The notes: a model not told the origin generated them from the letters alone. Positions 1-6,583 are shown, numbered from the stretch's first letter. The stretch is DNA of 7,646 nt from Thermodesulfobacteriota bacterium (GCA_030836965.1 JAUPLM010000391.1:1-7646), one strand, 5' to 3'. Translations and numbers: made by a program.

Positions 1-419
1 ACAGCGCCTGCCGCGACTCTTCCGACCGTCTCCCTTGCCGAAGCCCGTCCGCCGCCCCTCCAGTCCCTTATTCCGTATTTTGCCTGGTAAGTCATATCAC
101 CGTGCCCCGGCCGGAAAAGATCCGCATATTTTTCGTACGATTCCGGATGAGCGTCGCTGTTTTTTATCATTATCATGACAGGAGTCCCGGTTGTCATCCC
201 TTTAAATACGCCCGACATAATAACCGCTCTGTCCGGTTCAATTCTTGATGTGCTTGCCGCCGATCCTCCGGGCTTCCGCCTGTCCAGGAATGCCTGTATA
301 TCCGATTCATCTAAAGGTAGTTTCGGCGGACATCCGTCTATTACGACGCCCACGGCCTCCCCGTGGGATTCTCCCCAGGTAGTTATTCTGAACAATGTTC
401 CGAACGAGTTTCCCGGCAT
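1..419 (-). CDS. aroC: Chorismate synthase, N-terminal 139 codons (cut by left edge)
   Basis: Chorismate synthase converts 5-enolpyruvylshikimate 3-phosphate to chorismate by an anti-1,4-elimination that needs reduced FMN; it is the last common step of aromatic synthesis. I translated this frame by hand from the ATG at 419: it opens [20 protein letters not shown], which contains the family signature GESHG, then [40 protein letters not shown] and finally [11 protein letters not shown] close to the edge, the second family signature. The frame is open to base 1, so the gene continues leftwards; the full family length is roughly 350-390 residues. Its start overlaps the aroK stop by one base (TAATG), which implies translational coupling, and a GAGG ribosome site lies about 10 bases upstream inside aroK. 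The motif RPGHGD has Gly where RPGHAD is more usual, a minor variant. Identification is very secure. Confidence 0.97.
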   Translation of the reverse strand, partial: MPGNSFGTLFRITTWGESHGEAVGVVIDGCPPKLPLDESDIQAFLDRRKPGGSAASTSRIEPDRAVIMSGVFKGMTTGTPVMIMIKNSDAHPESYEKYADLFRPGHGDMTYQAKYGIRDWRGGGRASARETVGRVAAGA

Positions 420-949
420 TATGGTTTTTCCTCTGCAGTTTCAATCAGTTTTATAATATCACGGCATAAATCGCTTATACCAAGATTATCCGTATCAATA
501 TAAAAATCCATCGCCTCTTCATAAATATGATTCCGGGCCTGAAGTATATCATCGATCTCGCCGATTGTTCCTTTTCCGGTCAGGGCAGGTCTGAAATTTT
601 TCGTCCCGGGATCTTTTTCCATTCTTCCTTTTATTGTCAAGGGTGTTGCTCTGAGCCAGATAACAATTCCGGTTTCCTTCATATACTTCACATTATCGCC
701 GTCAAGAACGGCTCCTCCGCCTGTAGCGACAATCTGCTTTTCAAGAGCGGAAAATTCCCTGATGATATTTTTCTCGATTCTCCGGAATTCTTCCCATCCT
801 GATGTTTCAACAATTTCAGAAATTGATCTTTGGGAGCGGTTTACAAGCTCAACATCGGTGTCCGTGAATTTCATATTCAGTTTGGCGGCAAGAAGCTTTC
901 CGACAGAGCTCTTTCCTGTACACCGGTATCCTATAATATATATGTTCAT
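419..949 (-). CDS. aroK: Shikimate kinase
   Basis: This enzyme phosphorylates shikimate at the 3-hydroxyl using ATP. From the ATG at 949 it has 176 residues, the usual size of AroK/AroL. Visible features are the P-loop GYRCTGKS (7-14), the shikimate-binding acidic pair in FTDTD (D30, D32), the arginines of FRRIE (56-57), the GGG at 77-79, the lid arginine in NFRPALTG (R120) and the nucleotide-side [13 protein letters not shown] segment with R139. The frame stays open upstream to an ATG at 1009 and a TTG at 1015, which would give up to 198 residues, but those 22 extra residues are not family-like and their codons run into an inverted repeat. I prefer 949, although its own ribosome site is poor (AGG only one base from the ATG). 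That start overlaps the stop of a small upstream ORF (ATGA), so coupling may supply initiation. The stop overlaps the aroC start by one base. Confidence 0.94.
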   Translation of the reverse strand: MNIYIIGYRCTGKSSVGKLLAAKLNMKFTDTDVELVNRSQRSISEIVETSGWEEFRRIEKNIIREFSALEKQIVATGGGAVLDGDNVKYMKETGIVIWLRATPLTIKGRMEKDPGTKNFRPALTGKGTIGEIDDILQARNHIYEEAMDFYIDTDNLGISDLCRDIIKLIETAEEKP

Positions 950-1053
950 ACCTGCTTCAGCCTGTCTGACTGCGAGATCGTTGCGCAACACATCCTTTGT
1001 GGCCGGCATAGGCAATCGGTTGTGCCGGTTAGCATGAAATTATTATGAAACAT
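946..1053 (-). CDS. Possible 35-codon upstream ORF coupled to aroK
   Basis: A short frame starts at the ATG at 1053, preceded by AGGGAG with a 7-base gap, a much better ribosome site than that of aroK. It runs 35 codons through the left inverted repeat of the 1003-1229 element and ends at a TGA that shares ATGA with the preferred aroK start at 949. The peptide begins MFHNNFMLTG, is Cys-rich in the middle (TDCLCR, MCCA) and resembles no family I know. It may serve only to deliver ribosomes to aroK after the element separated aroK from aroA, or it may be chance. Nothing but the ribosome site, the overlap and the position supports it. Confidence 0.3.
   Translation of the reverse strand: MFHNNFMLTGTTDCLCRPQRMCCATISQSDRLKQV
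1003..1034 (+). repeat. Left inverted repeat of the aroA-aroK element
   Basis: This is the left 32-bp arm, beginning CCGGCATAGGCAA and ending GGTTAGCA. It pairs with 1198-1229 with three mismatches. It also carries an internal inverted repeat, CCGGCA at its start against TGCCGG farther in, so it could fold on its own. It covers the possible upstream aroK starts at 1009 and 1015. Confidence 0.75.
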
Positions 1054-1150
1054 GACAACGCTCCCTGATCGTCGACAAAAAGACACAGGCAGAAACGAAA
1101 TAACGGCTTCATGGATTATATATCAATCGGGTCTGTTCAGCTCTGATTGG

Positions 1151-1169
1151 AGTCCGCCTCAGGCGGACT
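1151..1169. repeat. Perfect GC-rich hairpin inside the element
   Basis: AGTCCGCCTCAGGCGGACT is a palindrome around a single central base, giving a stem of 8 bp with a 3-base loop. No T-run follows on either strand, so it is not an intrinsic terminator. It would cap the loop of the large stem formed by the two 32-bp arms in the operon transcript. Confidence 0.7.
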
Positions 1170-1197
1170 GCCGTTGGCGAAGTCTTTAATGCGATCT

Positions 1198-1229
1198 TGC
1201 TAAACGGCACAACCGGTTGTCTATGCCGG
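1198..1229 (-). repeat. Right inverted repeat of the aroA-aroK element
   Basis: This is the right 32-bp arm. On the plus strand it begins TGCTAAACGGCAC and ends CTATGCCGG. Inside it is a perfect 12-bp palindrome, ACAACCGGTTGT (1209-1220), nested within CGGCA/TGCCG (1205-1209 with 1224-1228). The nested palindrome could be a folded recognition structure like those of REP sequences, but I see no diagnostic GTAG-type tetranucleotide. Confidence 0.75.
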
Positions 1230-1243
1230 TTCTCTAATAGGAT

Positions 1244-2515
1244 TTATACAAAGGTCCCGCGGCCGAGAGTCTCAAGAACTTTCCAGAAATCCGGAAAAGA
1301 CTTTTCGACACATTTTTCATCTTTTATGAATATACCGGGAACCTTAAGCCCCGCAATCGCAAAACTCATGGCGATTCTGTGGTCGTTATATGTATCGATT
1401 TCAGCCCCCCTGGGTATTCCTCCCTTAATGACAAGGTCCTTACCGGTGCACTTCGCCTCTATGCCCGTTTTTGAAAGTTCATTTACGACAGCGGACAAAC
1501 GGTCACTCTCTTTTTCTTTCAGATGACCGACATTCTTTATAACAGTGACTCCTTTTGCAAAAGATGCCGCAACGGCAAGGGTTGGAACCATGTCGGGCAT
1601 ATCCGACATATCCGCATCGATCCCCGAAAGAGATCCTCCTTTTACCGAAATGCCGTCTTTTTCAAATACTATTTCACAACCCATCCTCTCAAGCAACCCG
1701 GTTATCCTGAGATCTCCCTGGTGCGATTCTTTTACAATCCCCCTGACTTTGATTTCAGCCCCTGTAACTGCGGCGGCAGCCCAGAAATATCCCGCCTGAG
1801 AACAGTCCGGCTCAACGTAATGATCCCCGGCGCTGTAACACCCGCGTCCTTCAACTCTGAAGCTCAAATATCCGTCACGTTTTACCTCAACTCCTGATTT
1901 TGCCATTATCTCGATTGTCATATCTATATACGGTTTTGAAACCGGACCTTCTATGACTTTTATTTCCACACCCTCATCCGTGTAAGGAGCTATTAAAAGG
2001 AGAGAAGAGAGAAACTGGCTGCTTAAACCGCATTTCAGCCTGATCCGTCCTCCCCGTATAGTCCCGCCTTCTATCAAAACAGGCGGGCATCCGTTATTAT
2101 TAAGTGACCGGGCATTAGCTCCAAGACCTCTTAAACCATCCAGCAGATCCTCAATCGGACGTGCTGACATGCGGCTGGTCCCGGACAGAGTATACTCACC
2201 CCTGCCAAGCGCGGCAACGCCGGTCAGCAGGCGCATGGATGTCCCGGAATTACCGAGAAAAACAGGTTCTTTGCAGGTTTTAAGAATCCCGCTTGTCCCG
2301 TGAACTTTTATTTCCGTTATAAGATCATCTATCCTGACGCCCATTTTCCGCAAAGCTTCAAGAGTAAGCAGAGTATCTTCACTTCTGAGGCAGTTCTTCA
2401 ACGTGCAGATTCCGTTCGAGAGCGCCGAAGCTATAAGTAGCCGGTGTGTATAGCTCTTCGATCCCGGAACATTTACTTCGCCCCGGTGAATGATTCTTGG
2501 GATTATCTCTACCAT
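1244..2515 (-). CDS. aroA: 5-enolpyruvylshikimate-3-phosphate (EPSP) synthase
   Basis: EPSP synthase transfers enolpyruvate from PEP to shikimate 3-phosphate. The 423-residue length is normal. Recognisable motifs in order are VPGSKSYTHR (17-25), LGNSGTSMRLLTG (87-99), SGTSRMSARP (111-120), GLSSQF (163-168), VEPDCSQAGYFWAA (234-247), DMSDMPDMVPTLAV (302-315), LKEKESDRL (332-340) and TYNDHRIAMSFA (375-386), so the two-domain inside-out barrel is complete. The PEP-loop motif is GNSGTSMRL rather than the enterobacterial GNAGTAMRP, so it resembles the form found in Gram-positive and archaeal enzymes; I infer nothing firm about inhibitor response from that. The ATG at 2515 has an AGG ribosome site seven bases upstream and follows the aroE stop by 14 bases. 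Downstream the operon is interrupted by the inverted-repeat element before aroK. Confidence 0.97.
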   Translation of the reverse strand: MVEIIPRIIHRGEVNVPGSKSYTHRLLIASALSNGICTLKNCLRSEDTLLTLEALRKMGVRIDDLITEIKVHGTSGILKTCKEPVFLGNSGTSMRLLTGVAALGRGEYTLSGTSRMSARPIEDLLDGLRGLGANARSLNNNGCPPVLIEGGTIRGGRIRLKCGLSSQFLSSLLLIAPYTDEGVEIKVIEGPVSKPYIDMTIEIMAKSGVEVKRDGYLSFRVEGRGCYSAGDHYVEPDCSQAGYFWAAAAVTGAEIKVRGIVKESHQGDLRITGLLERMGCEIVFEKDGISVKGGSLSGIDADMSDMPDMVPTLAVAASFAKGVTVIKNVGHLKEKESDRLSAVVNELSKTGIEAKCTGKDLVIKGGIPRGAEIDTYNDHRIAMSFAIAGLKVPGIFIKDEKCVEKSFPDFWKVLETLGRGTFV

Positions 2516-2529
2516 GCCTTTACCTGTTA

Positions 2530-3354
2530 TTATTTTTCCCGTTCAATCAGAGCATCGAGAACCGCTCTTTTCATGATATCCACCGGAGCTTTTATTCCGG
2601 TCCACAATTCGAACTGGAACGCCCCCTGGTGAACGAACATGGAAACACCGTCAACAATAATGCAGCCCGCCTTTTCAGCTTCCGACAACAAACGGGTTTT
2701 CAACGGATTATAGACGATGTCCATCACAACCATACCCTTTACGAGGTATTTTCTTTCTATCGGCATTCCATCGTTATCAGGCGTCATTCCGACAGGCGTT
2801 GCATTTATCAGAATATCACAACGCATGCCGCCGATATCGTTTAACGGGCGGTAATCCGCGGTGAGATCTCCCGCAAGCCTTTTCCCTTTATCCGGGTCAC
2901 GGCTTATGACGGTTACTCTTCCGCCTTCTTTCTTTATGCAGAATCCTACAGCGCGGGCGGCTCCGCCTGCTCCGATGACGGCAATCTTCTTTCCTTTGAT
3001 CACGGTTTTTTCAGACAAAGATTTTTTCGCGCCGAGGCCGTCTGAGTTATATCCCTTGAGAGACCCGCCGTTATTTGTTATCGTATTTACCGCACCGATT
3101 TTAGAGGCGATATAATCAACTTCATCCAGATACTTCATTACCTCTATCTTATGCGGAATTGTTATACTCGCACCTTTTATACCGAGAGTTCTTACCGAGA
3201 AAAGCGCGTTCTTTATATTTTTCACGCCAAAGGCGAGGTAAATACCCTTGAAGCCGGTAACTTCAAATGCCCTGTTATGCATGACAGGGCTTAATGTATG
3301 GGATACCGGATCTCCGAAAACGGCATAAACCGAACTATTTGAGTCGAATATCAT
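2530..3354 (-). CDS. aroE: Shikimate dehydrogenase (NADP-type)
   Basis: AroE reduces 3-dehydroshikimate to shikimate. The 274 residues match the stand-alone AroE length, with no dehydroquinate dehydratase domain fused. The N-terminal substrate domain shows SHTLSPVMHN (18-27), SITIPHK with the catalytic Lys69, GAVNT with Asn90, and GYNSDG with the catalytic Asp105. The Rossmann part follows with GAGGAARA (128-135), an SRD turn (151-153) of the kind that binds the NADP phosphate, LINATPVGM (182-190), and the closing DGVSMFVHQGAFQFELWTG containing Gln247. GYNSDG has Ser where GxNTDG is usual, a conservative change. The ribosome site before the ATG is weak (AGAGATAGAAG region). Gaps are 23 bases to pheA and 14 bases to aroA, consistent with one operon. 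Confidence 0.96.
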   Translation of the reverse strand: MIFDSNSSVYAVFGDPVSHTLSPVMHNRAFEVTGFKGIYLAFGVKNIKNALFSVRTLGIKGASITIPHKIEVMKYLDEVDYIASKIGAVNTITNNGGSLKGYNSDGLGAKKSLSEKTVIKGKKIAVIGAGGAARAVGFCIKKEGGRVTVISRDPDKGKRLAGDLTADYRPLNDIGGMRCDILINATPVGMTPDNDGMPIERKYLVKGMVVMDIVYNPLKTRLLSEAEKAGCIIVDGVSMFVHQGAFQFELWTGIKAPVDIMKRAVLDALIEREK

Positions 3355-3377
3355 ACTATGCTTCTATCTCTAATTTT

Positions 3378-4505
3378 TTATTTAACCGACCCGGATACGC
3401 CTTCACTTGCCATCGGGTATGATCCGAGACATTTCAGGAAAAGGCATAATTTTTTCATTTTCTTTATTGTCGCGGCGAGAATCTTATCTTCAACATGTCC
3501 TTCAAGATCAACGAAGAAAAAATAACTCCAGTTTTCATGTTTTGTGGGCCGCGACTCAAGCTTGACCATGTTTATTCCTGCCTCGGCAACCGGCTTTAAT
3601 GCCCTGTACAAAGCTCCCGGGACATGAGATGTTACAAACATTATGGATGTCTTATCCGAACCTGTTCTTCTTATATCATCTTTTCCGATAACAAGAAACC
3701 GCGTTGTGTTCCGCGATATATCTTCAATCTTTGAAGCTGCTGCCTGAAGATTATAAATATGCGCCGCCTTACTGCTTGCAATAGCAGCCGAGCGCGGATC
3801 ATTTGATGCCTTTCGTGCGGCATGCGCAGTGCTGTCGCATTCCACAAGCACGGCTCCGGGAAGCTTCTTCTGAACCCACTTCCTGCACTGGGCGAATGCC
3901 TGAGGATGCGAATAAACCGTTTCTATCTCATCCAGAGCTTCGGTCTTCGACAGAAGATCGTGGGATATAGGTTGATATGATTCAGCGCATATTTTCAAAT
4001 CCGATTCAAAAAAAAGGTCGAGAGTATAGTTAACCGAGCCTTCGATGGAGTTTTCAACAGGGACGACACCGTAATGGCAGGCACCCTTCTCCACTTCGCA
4101 GAATATGTCTCTTATTGTCATTTGCGGCACATAATTGACGGACTGTCCGAAGTAATTTATAGCCGCTATATGCGTGAAAGTAGCCTCAGGCCCAAGATAA
4201 GCAACGGAATGGTTCTTCTGGATTTCACGCGATGCCGCAATTATCTCGGCAAACACGTGATGAAGCGCGCTTTTGCTCAGCGGCCCCTCATTGAGTATGT
4301 TGAGTCTTTGTATCAGAGTGCTTTCGCGCGCGATATCAAGCACTCTGCTTCCTTTTTCCGCTTTCATCCTGCCTATCTCCCCGGCAAGAAGAAGCCGTCT
4401 GTTTATCAATTCCAGTATCTTTTCATCAATCTCATCGATGGAATGCCGGAGATCGGTAATTCCTGCCTGTGCGTATTTTGATTTTGTTTTTTTATTTATA
4501 TTCAT
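3378..4505 (-). CDS. pheA: Bifunctional chorismate mutase / prephenate dehydratase (P-protein)
   Basis: This fused enzyme takes chorismate to prephenate and on to phenylpyruvate, committing to phenylalanine. Three parts are seen in 375 residues. The AroQ-type mutase (about 17-97) carries the expected active-site set: R20, R37, K48, D57, R60, E61, S92 and Q96, each offset by 8-9 from the E. coli P-protein. The dehydratase (about 98-278) has VAYLGPEATFTH, VVPVENSIEGSV and the catalytic SRNTTRF (265-270 region). The ACT domain (about 284-365) has the GALYRAL and LESRP (316-320) motifs that bind phenylalanine for feedback inhibition. So activity and allosteric control both look intact. The ATG at 4505 has an AGG about ten bases upstream. 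Its position third, before aroE, aroA, aroK and aroC, does not follow pathway order, and it fits the Phe codons in the operon leader peptide. Confidence 0.96.
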   Translation of the reverse strand: MNINKKTKSKYAQAGITDLRHSIDEIDEKILELINRRLLLAGEIGRMKAEKGSRVLDIARESTLIQRLNILNEGPLSKSALHHVFAEIIAASREIQKNHSVAYLGPEATFTHIAAINYFGQSVNYVPQMTIRDIFCEVEKGACHYGVVPVENSIEGSVNYTLDLFFESDLKICAESYQPISHDLLSKTEALDEIETVYSHPQAFAQCRKWVQKKLPGAVLVECDSTAHAARKASNDPRSAAIASSKAAHIYNLQAAASKIEDISRNTTRFLVIGKDDIRRTGSDKTSIMFVTSHVPGALYRALKPVAEAGINMVKLESRPTKHENWSYFFFVDLEGHVEDKILAATIKKMKKLCLFLKCLGSYPMASEGVSGSVK

Positions 4506-4548
4506 AATTATTATACCTGGTTTTCCACCCGGTTAGTTTCCGGTTCTT

Positions 4549-5541
4549 CTATTTCTCCTCTATAGATTCATCTATCTTGTAGCCGAAATGTCTCCCGGTC
4601 TCCTCCGTAGCGACGAGGACCTTATCTCCCTGCTTCAGGTTTATGACGGAGACAGGCGTCCCGTCAGGGCTTGTCAGTCTTATTGTTTCGGCATTCTGAA
4701 GAATCGTGGTAATCTGCCTGCCGCCGGCCAGAGCCTTTACAAGCAAAAGGGGGCGCTTTTCTATTTTCAGCCTCCCAATGATAACGTCAGTCATATTCCC
4801 ATTATAATCCGTAATAATAACCTGATCGCCGGCTGATAGCTCGGACAGATATCTCGTCTTTCCTCCGGGAACTCTTGTGTAGGCATGAACAGCTCCTGCA
4901 TTGATCCTGAAAGGTCTTGGCGATACATACGGGTTTTCAACCGTTTCGGCATGAACAAGAAAGAGCGCGCTGCTGCTGTTGCCGACCAGCATACCCTGAC
5001 CCTGCACCATTGATGTGCATGTATCAACGCATACCCTGTCTCCCATACCTGAAGGAATGATTTCCAGAATCTCGGCAACCTGAAGCGGCACTACCCCGGC
5101 CTCAGAATTTACAAGCGATAAAGTTTTTTTCAATTCCGCAGTATCTCCGGAATCAAAAAGTATATGCTTCACACCCTTTTCAAGAATTCCGAATACCGTG
5201 CAGGCCTCCTGATAACTGTGAACCTGAGCAATCACATCAGCGCCTTTTGCAATAAGGTTTTCAAGGGGAATCACCGTCCAGTCGCTGCATTGAAGAATTA
5301 CTTTCCTGCTCATGCAGAGTTTTAATATTTCATCATCGTCGTTACCGCTTTTTATTGTATAAAAGACGACATCTTTTCCGGTTTTCAAATCCCCGTCTTC
5401 CGAAATCGTCTGAATTTTTCCGAGCCCCTTGACTTTTTCCGGATATCCTTTCGGAACAACGACTCCGTCGGCGCCGCCTTCAAGGGCGGTGATAACGATA
5501 TCCTTGTCCCATGGATCAGCTTTCACCCATATTTTTCTCAT
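4549..5541 (-). CDS. aroB': 3-dehydroquinate synthase II
   Basis: This family makes 3-dehydroquinate from 2-amino-3,7-dideoxy-D-threo-hept-6-ulosonate by NAD-dependent oxidative deamination and cyclisation. It is unrelated to classical AroB. I start it at the ATG at 5541 (MRKIWVKADPWDK), which has AAGGA seven bases upstream and the usual family N-terminus, giving 330 residues. The frame extends 15 codons further to a GTG at 5586 with no family resemblance. Hallmarks are GGADGVVVP (22-30), the FGILEKGVKHILFD region, then the conserved core GDRVCVDTCTSMVQGQGMLVG (167-187) with NPYVSPRPFRINAGAVHAY (203-221) and PGGKTRYLSEL (225-235). The C-terminus is a small beta-rich region. It directly follows the gene for the enzyme that makes its substrate, as in methanogens and some Desulfobacterota. 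Confidence 0.95.
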   Translation of the reverse strand: MRKIWVKADPWDKDIVITALEGGADGVVVPKGYPEKVKGLGKIQTISEDGDLKTGKDVVFYTIKSGNDDDEILKLCMSRKVILQCSDWTVIPLENLIAKGADVIAQVHSYQEACTVFGILEKGVKHILFDSGDTAELKKTLSLVNSEAGVVPLQVAEILEIIPSGMGDRVCVDTCTSMVQGQGMLVGNSSSALFLVHAETVENPYVSPRPFRINAGAVHAYTRVPGGKTRYLSELSAGDQVIITDYNGNMTDVIIGRLKIEKRPLLLVKALAGGRQITTILQNAETIRLTSPDGTPVSVINLKQGDKVLVATEETGRHFGYKIDESIEEK

Positions 5542-5681
5542 TCCATCATCCTTTATATTTACAAAAACAGCAAACCATAACAGCACTGAGGTGCCGGAAT
5601 TTCAGGCTTTGTTTTAAACCATCATGATTGATCCGCCGGGTAAAAGTTTGCGCAACAGCCCGGGTTGCGTTACCGATAAAA
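5542..5681 (-). other. 140-bp intergenic spacer with one hairpin
   Basis: This is the longest gap in the operon apart from the aroA-aroK element. At 5651-5669 CGCAAC pairs with GTTGCG around a 7-base loop that contains CCCGGG. No T-run follows on the minus strand, so I do not call a terminator. I find no credible ORF, and no copy of the 1003-1229 repeat. Its role is unknown; transcript processing or a relic of a lost sequence are possible. Confidence 0.45.
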
Positions 5682-6479
5682 CTAATCAAGGATTTTAAGC
5701 GCCTCTTCCACGTTCGCACCGTCATGAACTATTGCCGATATAGCCTGCACCATCCCGGTCGGATTCTTATGCTGGAACACATTGCGGCCGATCGAAGCTC
5801 CGGCTCCTCCCGCATCTATCGCGCCTCTGACCATTTCAAGTATCTCCCTGTCTGAATCCATTATCGGGCCTCCTGCAATCACAACCGGAATCGAACACCC
5901 GCGCACCACTTCCTTGAAAGTTTCAACTGAACCGGTATAGGATACTTTGACAATATCCGCCCCCATCTCATTTCCAACACGGGCGGCATGTTTGATTACA
6001 TTTACATCATAGTCGTCTTTAATCTTTTCTCCTCTCGGATATATCATGGCAAGAAGCGGCATGCCCCAGGTCTTTGCTTCATAACTGACCATTCCGAGAT
6101 CTCTCAGCATCTCCTTCTCACCGCCGTTTCCGAGATTAACATGGATGGAAACGGCATCTGCGCCTATTTTGACAGCCTCCTCGACCGAACAGACCAGCGT
6201 TTTTGCGTTCGGATAAGGAGAAAGACTTGTTGAAGCCGAAAGGTGTATGATAAGCCCTATGTCCCTGCCTTTTCTTCTGTGCCCGGCTCCTACAAGTCCT
6301 TTATGCTCTACTATTGCATTCGCACCGCCGTCGGCGACCATCTGAACCGCGCGTTTCATATCCTCAAGACCGGAAATCGGTCCGAGGGAAATGCCGTGGT
6401 CCATCGGGACAATAACTGTCCTGCCCGTATTGCGGTTGATAATACGCTCTATCCTGATCTGCTTGCCTATAATCGTCAT
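5682..6479 (-). CDS. aroA': 2-amino-3,7-dideoxy-D-threo-hept-6-ulosonate synthase (DhnA/FbaB-type class I aldolase)
   Basis: In methanogens this enzyme condenses aspartate 4-semialdehyde with 6-deoxy-5-ketofructose 1-phosphate, replacing DAHP synthase as the first aromatic step. The protein aligns by eye along its length with MJ0400-type sequences. Shared blocks include [14 protein letters not shown] (with D27-H28), [43 protein letters not shown] with the probable catalytic Tyr147, [10 protein letters not shown] with the Schiff-base Lys178, VVIAGGP, and IGRNVFQH near the end. I choose the ATG at 6479 (265 residues), since AGGGAGGGA lies 6-7 bases before it; the TTG at 6485 would touch that ribosome site. 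Family members also include fructose-bisphosphate aldolases, but the adjacent 3-dehydroquinate synthase II gene makes the aromatic role very likely. It is the first structural gene behind the Phe/Tyr attenuator. Confidence 0.94.
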   Translation of the reverse strand: MTIIGKQIRIERIINRNTGRTVIVPMDHGISLGPISGLEDMKRAVQMVADGGANAIVEHKGLVGAGHRRKGRDIGLIIHLSASTSLSPYPNAKTLVCSVEEAVKIGADAVSIHVNLGNGGEKEMLRDLGMVSYEAKTWGMPLLAMIYPRGEKIKDDYDVNVIKHAARVGNEMGADIVKVSYTGSVETFKEVVRGCSIPVVIAGGPIMDSDREILEMVRGAIDAGGAGASIGRNVFQHKNPTGMVQAISAIVHDGANVEEALKILD

Positions 6480-6503
6480 CTGCAATCCCTCCCTGAATAA
6501 TGC

Positions 6504-6538
6504 AAAAAGGCCGTGAAGATCTTCTCCCCACGGCCTTT
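6504..6538 (-). terminator. Intrinsic terminator 2 of the aro leader
   Basis: AAAGGCCGTG (6538-6529) pairs perfectly with CACGGCCTTT (6515-6506) around a 13-base loop, followed by a T-run at 6508-6504. It ends just before the ribosome site of the first structural gene (AGGGAGGGA at 6494-6486), so it can act only on the operon. Its 5' arm is also complementary to the 3' arm of terminator 1. Confidence 0.88.
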
Positions 6539-6558
6539 AAAACTAAAAAAGCCGTGGG
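6527..6558 (-). promoter_or_regulatory. Alternative hairpin between the two terminators (anti-terminator 2)
   Basis: The 3' arm of terminator 1 plus part of its T-run (6558-6547) can pair with the 5' arm of terminator 2 (6538-6527): 12 contiguous pairs, one a G-U wobble (6550 with 6535), around an 8-base loop. It excludes both terminators. It could form once the 5' arm of terminator 1 is held elsewhere. Because similar tandem terminators always share some complementarity, function is inferred. Confidence 0.55.
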
Positions 6559-6583
6559 TTCCAGGAACCACCCATGGCTTTTT
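6545..6583 (-). terminator. Intrinsic terminator 1 of the aro leader
   Basis: AAAAAGCC (6583-6576) pairs with GGCTTTTT, then after one A/C mismatch TGGGT (6574-6570) pairs with ACCCA (6559-6555), leaving a 10-base loop. Six T residues follow at 6550-6545. The 5' side is A-rich, so on the plus strand the same structure also ends in a T-run and may stop transcription both ways. Confidence 0.87.

Larger units (their letters stand above)
1003..1229. mobile_element. MITE-like or REPIN-like element with 32-bp inverted repeats
   Basis: The segment is bounded by 32-bp inverted repeats at 1003-1034 and 1198-1229 that match at 29 of 32 positions when one is reverse-complemented. It nearly fills the aroA-aroK gap: its right end is 14 bases beyond the aroA stop, and about 53 bases separate its left end from the aroK ATG. 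It encodes no transposase; the interior holds a strong hairpin (1151-1169) and a TATAAT-like box on the minus strand (1115-1120) without a convincing -35. No clear target-site duplication is visible, although both ends finish in GCCGG, which could hide a short one. Such a layout suits a non-autonomous transposable element (MITE) or paired REP-type repeats. A structured spacer native to the operon is the alternative. A genome-wide copy count would decide it. Confidence 0.6.

Noticed and set aside
1009..1015. ATG at 1009 or TTG at 1015 as the aroK start
   Set aside because: No ribosome site precedes them, the extra residues are not AroK-like, and they overlap the inverted repeat. The ATG at 949 gives the usual length.
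1115..1120. TATAAT inside the inverted-repeat element as an outward promoter for aroK
   Set aside because: The only -35 candidates at usable spacing are poor, so I mention it but do not annotate a promoter.
1151..1169. Terminator between aroA and aroK
   Set aside because: The hairpin is strong but no T-run follows on either strand.
1003..1229. Integron attC site or cassette
   Set aside because: The arms lack matching RYYYAAC and GTTRRRY core sites at the expected places, the segment is longer than usual attC sites, and it lies inside a housekeeping operon.
4510..4515. TATAAT before pheA as an internal promoter
   Set aside because: No recognisable -35 lies 16-18 bases upstream, and it falls in the short AT-rich gap that also holds the pheA ribosome site.
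5542..5586. GTG at 5586 as the start of 3-dehydroquinate synthase II
   Set aside because: The 15 additional residues are unlike the family, and the ATG at 5541 has AAGGA at good spacing and the conserved MRKIWVKADPWD start.
6480..6485. TTG at 6485 as the start of the ADH synthase
   Set aside because: It would adjoin the AGGGAGGGA ribosome site with no spacing; the ATG at 6479 is correctly spaced.
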